Shown here: positions 41,870 to 50,855 of the stretch, piece after piece | How positions within the stretch are numbered: the stretch's first letter is position 1 | Layout of the letters: the number at the start of each line of letters is the position of its first letter | NCBI RefSeq assembly: GCF_038502225.1 | Contig: NC_091352.1 | Coordinates: 24,730,390 to 24,794,389, forward strand | Source: Cherax quadricarinatus | Taxonomy: Eukaryota > Arthropoda > Malacostraca > Decapoda > Parastacidae | Direction: 5' to 3' | DNA: 64,000 nucleotides | Program-made: the position numbers and the translations under genes | Notes under the pieces: model-generated | The model's input: the letters and a program-made list of their open reading frames with translations, nothing else | What the model was told of the DNA's origin: nothing | Databases searched by the model: none

Positions 41870-44800
41870 TCAACGCCCCCGCGGCCCGGTCTGTGACCAG
41901 GCCTCCTGGTGGATCAGCGCCTGATCAACCAGGCTGTTGCTGCTGGCTGCACGCAAACCAACGTACGAGCCACAGCCCGGCTGATCAGGAACTGACTTTA
42001 GGTGCTTGTCCAGTGCCAGCTTGAAGACTGCCAGGGGTCTGTTGGTAATCCCCCTTATGTGTGCTGGGAGGCAGTTGAACAGTCTCGGGCCCCTGACACT
42101 TATTGTATGGTCTCTTAACGTGCTAGTGACACCCCTGCTTTTCATTGGGGGGATGGTGCATCGTCTGCCAAGTCTTTTGCTTTCGTAGTGAGTGATTTTC
42201 GTGTGCAAGTTCGGTACTAGTCCCTCTAGGATTTTCCAGGTGTATATAATCATGTATCTCTCCCTCCTGCGTTCCAGGGAATACAGGTTTAGAAACCTCA
42301 AGCGCTCCCAGTAATTGAGGTGTTTTATCTCCGTTATGCGCGCCGTGAAAGTTCTCTGTACATTTTCTAGGTCGGCAATTTCACCTGCCTTGAAAGGTGC
42401 TGTTAGAGTGCAGCAATATTCCAGCCTAGAAAGAACAAGTGACCTGAAGAGTGTCATCATGGGCTTGGCCTCCCTAGTTTTGAAGGTTCTCATTATCCAT
42501 CCTGTCATTTTTCTAGCAGATGCGATTGATACAATGTTATGGTCCTTGAAGGTGAGATCCTCCGACATAATCACTCCCAGGTCTTTGACGTTGGTGTTTC
42601 GCTCTATTTTGTGGCCAGAATTTGCTTTGTACTCTGATGAAGATTTAATTTCCTCATGTTTACCATATCTGAGTAATTGAAATTTCTCATCGTTGAACTT
42701 CATATTGTTTTCTGCAGCCCACTGAAAGATTTGGTTGATGTCCGCCTGGAGCCTTGCAGTGTCTGCAATGGAAGACACTGTCATGCAGATTCGGGTGTCA
42801 TCTGCAAAGGAAGACACGGTGCTGTGGCTGACATCCTTGTCTATGTCGGATATGAGGATGAGGAACAAGATGGGAGCTAGTACTGTGCCTTGTGGAACAG
42901 AGCTTTTCACCGTAGCTGCCTCGGACTTTACTCTGTTGACGACTACTTTCTGTGTTCTGTTAGTGAGGAAATTATAGATCCATCGACCGACTTTTCCTGT
43001 TATTCCTTTAGCACGCATTTTGTGCGCTATTACGCCATGGTCACACTTGTCGAAGGCTTTTGCAAAGTCTGTATATATTACATCTGCATTCTTTTTGTCT
43101 TCTAGTGCATTTAGGACCTTGTCGTAGTGATCCAATAGTTGAGACAGACAGGAGCGACCTGTTCTAAACCCATGTTGCCCTGGGTTGTGTAACTGATGGG
43201 TTTCTAGATGGGTGGTGATCTTGCTTCTTAGGACCCTTTCAAAGATTTTTATGATATGGGATGTTAGTGCTATTGGTCTGTAGTTCTTTGCTGTTGCTTT
43301 ACTGCCCCCTTTGTGGAGTGGGGCTATGTCTGTTGTTTTTAGTAACTGAGGGACGACCCCCGTGTCCATGCTCCCTCTCCATAGGATGGAAAAGGCTCGT
43401 GATAGGGGCTTCTTGCAGTTCTTGATGAACACAGAGTTCCATGAGTCTGGCCCTGGGGCAGAGTGCATGGGCATGTCATTTATCGCCTGTTCGAAGTCAT
43501 TTGGCGTCAGGATAACATCGGATAGGCTTGTGTTAATCAAATTTTGTGGCTCTCTCATAAAAAATTCATTTTGATCTTCGACTCTCAGTCTGGTTAGCGG
43601 CTTGCTAAAAACTGAGTCATATTGGGACTTGAGTAGCTCACTCATTTCCTTGCTGTCATCTGTGTAGGACCCATCTTGTTTAAGTAGGGGCCCAATACTG
43701 GACGTTGTTCTCGATTTTGATTTGGCATAGGAGAAGAAATACTTTGGGTTTCTTTCGATTTCATTTATGGCTTTTAGTTCTTCCCGCGATTCCTGACTCC
43801 TAAAGGATTCTTTTAGCTTAAGTTCGATGATTGCTATTTCTCTGACCAGTGTCTCCCTACGCATTTCAGATATATTGACCTCTTTTAGCCGCTCTGTTAT
43901 TCTTTTCCGTCGCCTGTAAAGGGAGCGCCTGTCTCTTTCTATTTTACATCTACTCCTCCTTTTTCTTAGAGGAATAAGCCTTGTGCATACATCGAGTGCC
44001 ACCGAGTTAATCTGTTCTAGGCATAAGTTGGGGTCTGTGTTGCTTAGTGTATCTTCCCAGCTTATATCGGTTAGGACTTGGTTTACTTGGTCCCACTTTA
44101 TGTTTTTGTTATTGAAGTTGAATTTGGTGAATGCTCCCTCGTGACTAGTCTCATTTTGTCGGTCTGGGGCTCCACGCATACATGTCTGAACCTCAATTAT
44201 GTTGTGATCTGAGTATATTGTTTTTGATATGGTGACATTTCTTATCAGATCATCATTGTTAGTGAAGATGAGGTCTAGTGTATTCTCCAGTCTAGTAGGC
44301 TCTATTATTTGCTGGTTTAAATTGAATTTTGTGCAGAGATTTAAAAGCTCGTGTGAGTGTGAGTTTTCATCAGAGCTGCCTCCTGGTGTTATTACTGCAA
44401 CAATATTATTTGCTATATTCCTCCATTTTAGGTGCCTTAAGTTGAAATCCCCCAGGAGCAAGATGTTGGGTGCAGGAGCTGGAAGATTTTCCAGACAGTG
44501 GTCAATTTTTAACAGCTGTTCCTGGAATTGCTGGGATGTTGCATCCGGAGGCTTGTAGACTACCACAATGACTAGGTTTTGGTTCTCGACCTTTACTGCT
44601 AAAACTTCCACTACATCATTTGAGGCATTAAGCAGTTCTGTGCAAACAAGTGACTCTGCAATGTACAGGCCAACCCCCCCCCCCTTTTGCCTGTTCACTC
44701 TGCCACATCTGTATAGGTTGTAACCTGGGATCCATATTTCGTTGTCCAAGTGATCCTTTACGTGGGTCTCAGTGAAAGCCGCGAACATTGCCTTTGCCTC

Positions 44801-44929
44801 TGCAAGCAGTCCACGGATGAAAGGTATTTTGTTGTTTGTTGCTGGCTTTAGACCCTGTATATTTGCAAAGAAGAATGTTATCGGACTGGTGGTATTGTTG
44901 GTACTGGGGGGGGATTTTTTTTCCGGCAT
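41870..44929 (-). CDS. LINE ORF2: APE endonuclease plus reverse transcriptase
   Basis: 1,019 residues without interruption. The N-terminal APE-type endonuclease shows ITFFFANIQGLKP, FTETHVKDH (catalytic E), RQKGGGVGLYI, NILLLGDFNLRHL (catalytic D) and IYSDHNIIE (terminal D/H). A basic linker RKRRSRCKIERDRRS leads to the RT: HKGGSKATAKNYRPIAL, IYTDFAKAFDKCDHG (motif A), SVPQGTVLAPILF (motif B) and SSFADD (F708-D711, motif C), then the thumb region. The C-terminus has SVRGPRLFNCLPAHIR and PGCGSYVGL; there is no RNase H domain. The protein nicks DNA and primes reverse transcription. Start ATG 44,929 overlaps the ORF1 stop as TAATG, suggesting coupled reinitiation. All catalytic residues look intact, so this enzyme could be active although the element lacks its 5' end. 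Confidence 0.93.
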   Translation of the reverse strand: MPEKKSPPSTNNTTSPITFFFANIQGLKPATNNKIPFIRGLLAEAKAMFAAFTETHVKDHLDNEIWIPGYNLYRCGRVNRQKGGGVGLYIAESLVCTELLNASNDVVEVLAVKVENQNLVIVVVYKPPDATSQQFQEQLLKIDHCLENLPAPAPNILLLGDFNLRHLKWRNIANNIVAVITPGGSSDENSHSHELLNLCTKFNLNQQIIEPTRLENTLDLIFTNNDDLIRNVTISKTIYSDHNIIEVQTCMRGAPDRQNETSHEGAFTKFNFNNKNIKWDQVNQVLTDISWEDTLSNTDPNLCLEQINSVALDVCTRLIPLRKRRSRCKIERDRRSLYRRRKRITERLKEVNISEMRRETLVREIAIIELKLKESFRSQESREELKAINEIERNPKYFFSYAKSKSRTTSSIGPLLKQDGSYTDDSKEMSELLKSQYDSVFSKPLTRLRVEDQNEFFMREPQNLINTSLSDVILTPNDFEQAINDMPMHSAPGPDSWNSVFIKNCKKPLSRAFSILWRGSMDTGVVPQLLKTTDIAPLHKGGSKATAKNYRPIALTSHIIKIFERVLRSKITTHLETHQLHNPGQHGFRTGRSCLSQLLDHYDKVLNALEDKKNADVIYTDFAKAFDKCDHGVIAHKMRAKGITGKVGRWIYNFLTNRTQKVVVNRVKSEAATVKSSVPQGTVLAPILFLILISDIDKDVSHSTVSSFADDTRICMTVSSIADTARLQADINQIFQWAAENNMKFNDEKFQLLRYGKHEEIKSSSEYKANSGHKIERNTNVKDLGVIMSEDLTFKDHNIVSIASARKMTGWIMRTFKTREAKPMMTLFRSLVLSRLEYCCTLTAPFKAGEIADLENVQRTFTARITEIKHLNYWERLRFLNLYSLERRRERYMIIYTWKILEGLVPNLHTKITHYESKRLGRRCTIPPMKSRGVTSTLRDHTISVRGPRLFNCLPAHIRGITNRPLAVFKLALDKHLKSVPDQPGCGSYVGLRAASSNSLVDQALIHQEAWSQTGPRGR

Positions 44930-45264
44930 TAGTATCTGTATCTATTGGTTTGGAGTGGAGGCCATCGACTGTGGTTCCACTCCAGGAATGACTGGATTTG
45001 GTGTACGATTTCTGCCATTTCCTGCCAGTTTTTTTTCCTTCCTGGCACTAAAAAACCTCTCCCTCTTGAGTGGCTGTGGCTACCCAGGTTTTCCCATGGC
45101 CTGGATGTTTTGTATCTTTTTGTCCCCTTTAGATGGTATGCCTGGCAATTTAAGTTATAGCACAGTCTTTCCTGTACTGAAGAGGTACACATTTCAAAAT
45201 GTACACCAATGACTTGTATTGAGGCATAAATGACGAAAAACATTCCTAAAAGCTGTATATACAA
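44929..45264 (-). pseudogene. LINE ORF1, C-terminal remnant
   Basis: Up to 111 codons open, ending at TAA 44,931-44,929, which overlaps the ORF2 ATG. The only recognisable part is a Cys/His cluster, CTSSVQERLCYNLNCQAYH, spaced C-x8-C-x4-C-x3-H like a CCCH zinc finger, followed by LKGTKRYKTSRPWENL. In this LINE group ORF1 binds the element RNA. The upstream part (45,264-45,180) reads poorly and probably contains a frameshift or truncation junction, so the real N-terminus is missing. Confidence 0.6.
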
Positions 45265-45626
45265 AGCCTTAAGCTATATCGTCATCACCGTTACATAGGA
45301 GACGCACATAAACTCGGAGATCACAAAACATTCACGCACTTGACAAACACAATTAGACATATCTGACCAGCCCGCTAGATTACCCACTGAACACTCACAA
45401 CTATCTCAAATCTCGTAACTCCAAGGCTTTATATTCAGACGGGAAGTCTCTCGACCATCTCCCCTCATATACCAACCTATTTCGACATTTTGTCCTATAA
45501 ATCGTCCCCGCTAAAACCCTAATTCAACTGTTACCATCAACATGCCTCATAGCCCATGACACGAAAATATAATCGGCCACAACGTACGACACCGCACGTT
45601 GTACACGCAAGTCAACCCCACGTACA
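45265..45626. other. Unassigned; possibly 3' UTR of the Tx1-like LINE
   Basis: About 360 bp between the two LINEs. It lies directly 3' of the Tx1-like ORF2 on the minus strand and may be its 3' UTR. No terminal repeat or poly(A) end was identified. Confidence 0.4.
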
Positions 45627-48600
45627 TCAAAACTCAACGCCCGGAGCACCGACAAACCTCCCCCTCCCCACCAAACGCAAAACCCTACTGAACCACTCTC
45701 GTACCATATCTAAAGTCTCACAGAAATACACAACGTGAAAAGCAGTTTCCTCCATCCCGCAAGCCGGACAACCCCAGTCTTCCTCCAAACGCCTATTATA
45801 CAACACCACCCCGGACGGCAAGATTCCATGTAAAAATTTTAAAACCACTTCCTGTACTTGAGCAGGCAGACGCAACTATTGAACCCGCCTCCATATATTA
45901 CCCCACGCATACATGGGATACATTCCTTCAACTCGCTGCACGACTATCTCCATACCCGCCCTTTCTAAGGTACATAATTTTACACAGCGCACGTCCCTCA
46001 TGCGCAATAATACGCTGAGCATCGTGTCGCACCTAATTAAATTCCTCCCTCCCCACCACCTGCGCAGGTCGTGATACAATTCACTTAACCCACCATACAT
46101 CCCACCCAGTCGGAGAAAACGACGCTTCACGTAACATGCCATGACACGAGCCTCTAGACTAGGAATGAGACCCACCCCTCCCTGATGCACTGGTGTCTCC
46201 ACCACTGCTCTTGTGAGCCAGTCGCAACCTGAACCCCACAAAAATCTATAAACTCTATGCAAAAGACGTTTGACGTTCCTCTGCAACAGAGGATACAGTG
46301 CAGCAACATGCCATACTTTGCTATAAAGGAGAACATTAAAGACCACCGCCCTCTGATGCAGGGTTAAATGTCGCGGCTGTAGACTATTTAAGCGCCCCCA
46401 AGACACTATGTACAACCCTCCCCGAATTACATGCCCTCATCTGATCGACCTCCCGCATATAATGAACACCACATATAGTGATACGATCAACCACAGTCCA
46501 CCACTCTGCATCCACCCCATCCCCAACCCAATCCCCCAACTCCATAATCTTCGATTTTTCTCTATTAACACACATCCCCGTAGCCTTGCCAAATATGTCA
46601 ACAAGTCTCCCAACAAAACCCAATTGCTCCTGTGAACGTAATAACACAGTAGTATCATTTACATAACCCACAAGGGTCGGTCGACCACTACTCGGACCCC
46701 ACGATGTCTCTACTCCCCGTCCACAAACAGCCCAGTAAAAAGGGTCCTGCATACATGCAAAAAGCATTTGAGACTTGGGGCATCCCTGACGAATGCCCCT
46801 GCTCATGTGTACAAAAACACCTAACTTGCCATTAATTTGTACTTTAAAACCCGCTCCATTGTACAACGAACGGGCCCACATGATGACCTCATTTCCAAAA
46901 CCCTGTCATCTCATAAATTTCCACAGAACCTCCCTTTCCACACTATCAAAAGCGGCTCGCCAGTCTAAAGCCAAAACACCACCCCCACCCCTCACCCCGC
47001 ATTCCTCAACAAACTCCCTGATATTCCCATAACCATCATACATTGACCTACCTGGCACACCAAACTGACTCTTATGGATTACCTTATCAAACACTTTCTT
47101 AATTCTATTCATCAAAATTTTTGCATATAGTTTATAGTCACTACACATCAACGATATGGGACGGTAGTCGTTAATCGCTAACGGCACATAACATTTCCTA
47201 ACTAAGACCAACACTGCCGTACGCTGAGACAGACCTAACACCCCCACCTCCCCCTCCTTCATCGCATTGAGTAAACGAACCATAAAAGTCCATATAACCT
47301 CCCAATGTTTGATATAAAATTCACAAGGGATGCCATCAATGCCTGGTGCCTTCCCCTTACTCATTCCTTGTAGTGCCTCCCGCACCTCTGCCTCAGATAT
47401 AGGCCCACCCATGAGAAGGCGATCATAATCAATTAACTTGCATCGTACTCCTCTCCCCAATTCCTATATTGCATGCTCACTCAAGTCTTTACTTTGCATC
47501 TGGAGCTTACTCCAAGTATCGACATAAAAACTTATCCCCTCAGTTGTTGTTAAGACCTGTCCCTCACTATACCCGTCAACTTCATCCTGCACCACTAAAC
47601 TCACAATTTCAGTCGCTTTTCGCCTTTGTGTCTGACTTCATAAGACACAAACAGACGGCTTGTCACCCCACAAAGCCTCCTCCACCCCACCCGAAATGCG
47701 CATCCCATCGAAAACCTTATTTTTCAATACCTGGATTTGTTCTTCAAGAGCGTCAATCTCATCCACTGGGTAAACCCCAGATGCCTCTCCCTGCACATAA
47801 CATTGACTTAGATGACCCTCCAGGTACCTCAGAAAACCATACTCCAAGCGAGTGGCCTCCTTACCCCGATGCACATAAAAATCCTTAATTCGAGGCTTCA
47901 CAACCTCATCCCACCGTCGTACTAAATCCCACCCCTCCCAGGAGTCTACTAACATAGACGCCCATAAGTCCGCAAATAGTTCCCTATCATCTGCACTTTG
48001 TAGCATCCGCATATTCAATTTCCAGTATCCCTTAAAACGATTCGGGAGACCCCCCCAGTTGAGCTCTACAAAAACTCCCCGGTGGTCGGAGAAAAAGACA
48101 TTCAACACATGCACATTGATTACAACCACCCGCCGAGACACATACACCCTATCTAAACGTGCAGCATAGCCCCTACGCACAAAAGTATGCTCAATCCCTA
48201 AGTCACGTCCTCCGCGTACATCAACCAACCCCAGCCCAGACAACAAGTCACCCAAAATAAGCGAACAGAAACCCGCCCCCCTTGGTTCAATGTCTTTACG
48301 GCGCACCACACAGTTCCAATCACCACCGACCACTGTAATTTCCGGCAGGGACCTCAAATAATATACTAAGACATCTCTAACAAAAGTATTTTTAATATTA
48401 ACATCATGTTCAGCCGGCCCATATACCCCTACAAAACCAACTCTTCTACTACCCCAATCCCCCACGACTCGCACCACGCGACCCTCCCCCCTTTCCTCCC
48501 AATGTCTCAGCACAAACGGGCTGGTCGCTTTTATCAACACAGCCACTCCACCTTTCAGACGTCTGGAGTGAGTCACATAAATGTCATAACCATCCATCTC

Positions 48601-48762
48601 AAACAAACTTCCTACTTTATGGTTATGTTCTTGCAAAAAACACACATCCACTGCAAAACGATTCAACCACTCACACACCTGCACACACTTTCTGACAGAT
48701 TTCAAACCATTAACATTAAAAGTTACACACCTAACTGTGCTAAAGGTGGCTTTCCTCTAGGG
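45627..48762 (-). pseudogene. Tx1-like LINE ORF2, four stops and one frameshift
   Basis: The open frame begins near VTFNVNGLKS (about 48,740); no clear ATG is left. Endonuclease: CFLQEHNH, LKGGVAVLI, VVGGDWNCV, RLDRVYVS and FFSDHRG. RT: GMSKGKAPGIDGIPCEFY, NDYRPISLMCSDYKLYAK, ALDWRAAFDSVEREVLW (motif A), GIRQGCPKSQMLF (motif B) and YVNDTTVL (46,665-46,654), where the usual YADD has lost its first aspartate to asparagine. The C-terminal zinc motif is CPACGMEETAFHVVYFC (C-x2-C-x7-H-x4-C). In-frame stops lie at 47,638, 47,463, 46,906 and 45,876, with a frameshift near 46,400. The stops fit CGA-to-TGA or CAG-to-TAG transitions. The copy cannot make an active enzyme. Confidence 0.85.
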
Positions 48763-48837
48763 GCGACCACTCCCTTTTTCTCTTTGCGTCGGCAAGCACC
48801 CAAGGCACTCCCCACACCTTTGGCAATCCCCGTGATA

Positions 48838-50004
48838 TTACCTGCTGTCCTGGACTCGCGCGAACCCCCCCACCCCCACCCCACCCGTGATTTCCGACCA
48901 CGTCTTCTTCCCTGAATGTTGTCCAGGGGTCAAGACATCATCGGAGTCGGACGGGGTAGCCGCACGCTTCCTAGTAACAGCATCTTCAGACATGTCAGTA
49001 CTTGGAGTGTTCTCCTTGTGAATTTCTGCCTCAACAGCATGAACCCTCGAACTCTCCAAATCTCGCACTTTAGCTATCTGATCAGCATCATCTACACGTA
49101 ATCTCACCTCATCAGAACACTTCAACAAAGGCACACACGGCACAGAATCAGACTCATGCGATGCTAAAAGGTCACTCAATGCAGATACAATGTCGGCCTC
49201 CATATTAGCTGCCTCTCTTCCTAGAGGGATCTCACTGCTCACATGTTCCACCTCGTCAAGGGAGGCAGTCCCAGGTAGAGTCACACAAGATGACTCTAGT
49301 AGCATGGCCCGATCAACCTCAGCACTCTATGATGTCAGACGCGGCGAGTCCTCGACAACCTCTTCTTCCGGAGCCTGACGGGGTACCTCGCCGTCAGGAC
49401 GACGACCACGCCCCGAGGGCGGCTGGCACTGAACACATTGAGCCGCCATGTGATCCAAAGCGCCGCAGAGGCGGCAAGTTCTTCTCTGTCCAGGATACGT
49501 AACGTACACCTGGGAACAAAAATCCTCCAGGTGTACGTACGAAGGAATCGGCTGACGCAGGGACATTTTCAACGTAAATGACCCCTCCTGAAGACCAGCA
49601 TAGTGGCCGTCAGAACACCTACCCATGGTGACCCGGTGGATCTTCCCATAATGTTCAAAAACGTCACGTATATCAACTTCATTGGCCTCAAAAGGCACGT
49701 TTCGCACACGTACCTCTGTATAGTACCGTGGAACGCCATGCAACTGGACAGTAACTGCTGGGGTGACTTGCTTACTTATATCCTGGTACTGGGTCACAAT
49801 CTTCTCGTAAATCTGAGTATCACAAAACTTGACGAAGATCCGTAAAGTTCCATTGAAGGCGACGCCACACAAGGATTCACGCTGAATGCCATATGTATCA
49901 CGAATGATTGCTGGCATTAACACATTTATTGATTTGCTGGTGATAGAGCCCTGTGTTAGTTGTTTACAAACAGTATTAACACGCCGGCGAAACGCAGTCG
50001 CCAT
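48838..50004 (-). pseudogene. Tx1-like LINE ORF1 with RRM-like and zinc-knuckle parts, one stop
   Basis: ATG at 50,004 (MATAFRRRVNTVCKQL). The N-terminal domain is followed by an RRM-like segment (VRNVPFEANEVDIRDVFEHY, GKIHRVTMGR) and a zinc knuckle CRLCGALDHMAAQC (C-x2-C-x4-H-x4-C), with a proline/arginine-rich stretch after it. An in-frame TAG at 49,329-49,327 separates this 225-residue part from 155 more codons (49,305-48,838) of acidic linker including KRAATPSDSDDV. The true stop is TAA at 48,840-48,838. In this family ORF1 is the RNA-binding chaperone. The C-x2-C-x4-H-x4-C knuckle could suggest a host nucleic-acid-binding protein, but the adjacent ORF2 settles it as LINE-encoded. Confidence 0.8.
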
Positions 50005-50253
50005 TCTTGTTGATGTTATAAAAACTCCTCCACCAGGTGTCGGGACTGAGGAGAAGCAGCTGACAACCGCTCAGCACAACGTCTGAGCAGAGAAGAGTAG
50101 TGTTTATACTACTTGACCGGCACAGTAGTTGAATGGGGAACGTACATAAATACCACGTGCAGTCCCAGTAGTGTAGTGAGAAGTGAAGCATCACATGGAT
50201 GATTGGATGACATGGTTATGGTGGTTGGTTTCTCGATGAAATACAAGAACAAA
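50005..50253. other. Presumed 5' UTR of the Tx1-like LINE and flank
   Basis: Sequence upstream of ORF1 on the minus strand. The 5' boundary (taken as about 50,200) is not marked by any visible target-site duplication. Confidence 0.4.
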
Positions 50254-50845
50254 ATGGCATATCCGGATTTTTAGTCAGATTTAAATCCTGTGGTATACAG
50301 TGATGACACTCCGGCACCTGTTCCACTTGTTGCTTATGACAGTAACCGTGACAGCAGTGAAACACTCCTGCACCTGCTCCACTTGTTGCTTATGACATTA
50401 ACCGTAACAGCAGTGAATAAAGTGATAATATTACTGATTTTATGAAACACCAGAGACCTTCCAGCAAACTCACTAAATGTTTCAACAGGAAATAAATGAC
50501 CGTGTCAGGGGCATTGGCTTAACAGAGGAAAAGGCAGAACTGCTCAGACTGGGCCTTCAAGTGAGATATCTCTTAGCAGAAGGAACAAAATATCTAATTT
50601 TCGTGAACACAGTACTAGTTTGACGGCGACCTATCAAATGGAGATGATGTGTGTTACTGCACTGATGTGAGTGGTCATATGAAGGAACTGGGCTATGAAT
50701 TCCATTTTGATAAATGATGACCATCGATTCCACAAAGGTCAGTTTGACAACAGATTTCCTTCAGAACGACAATGAAAAGTAATTTGTACCAATAGATAAT
50801 ACTATGGAACTAAACGAGACATATGAACCATGGAAATTCAACTCA
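50254..50845 (+). pseudogene. Decayed fragment of a widespread uncharacterised arthropod protein
   Basis: Frames stitched by eye show AYPDF, SDDTPAPVPLVAYDSN, LTEEKAELLRLGLQ, LLAEGTK, YCTDVSGHMKELGYEFHF and IDSTKVSL. In that order they resemble a protein family I recall from many crustacean and cnidarian genomes (blocks of the YPDLP, EELP.P, AELL.SRL, CND, W.LFIDSS type), usually annotated as uncharacterised. The function is unknown to me. Numerous stops and frameshifts are present. A segment of about 60 bp encoding the ACLTTGVAY-like part is tandemly duplicated (about 50,312-50,370 and 50,371-50,430). The fragment is cut at about 50,845 where satellite D begins. Identification is from memory and needs a search. 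Confidence 0.45.
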
Positions 50846-50855
50846 GACTAACGAA

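Larger units (their letters stand above)
41833..45264 (-). mobile_element. LINE of the CR1/L2 group with intact ORF2
   Basis: Minus-strand element comprising the end of ORF1 (45,264-44,929), complete ORF2 (44,929-41,870) and a short 3' UTR ending near CTCACCTGGAGTTTACCTGG. 5'-truncated in ORF1. It is the full-length relative of the decayed copy at 82-441 plus 5,770-6,623. Clade within the group (L2, Crack or Daphne type) is not resolved by eye. Confidence 0.85.
45627..50200 (-). mobile_element. Tx1-like (L1 superfamily) LINE, decayed
   Basis: Minus-strand two-ORF LINE: ORF1 with RRM-like and CCHC parts (50,004-48,838), ORF2 endonuclease-RT with a C-terminal CCHC (48,762-45,627). The 5' UTR is within 50,005-50,200. 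Co-linear with few indels; stops dominate the damage. Confidence 0.75.

Noticed and set aside
49327..50004. Host zinc-knuckle (CNBP-like) RNA-binding protein
   Set aside because: Directly upstream of Tx1-like ORF2 on the same strand with LINE ORF1 layout.
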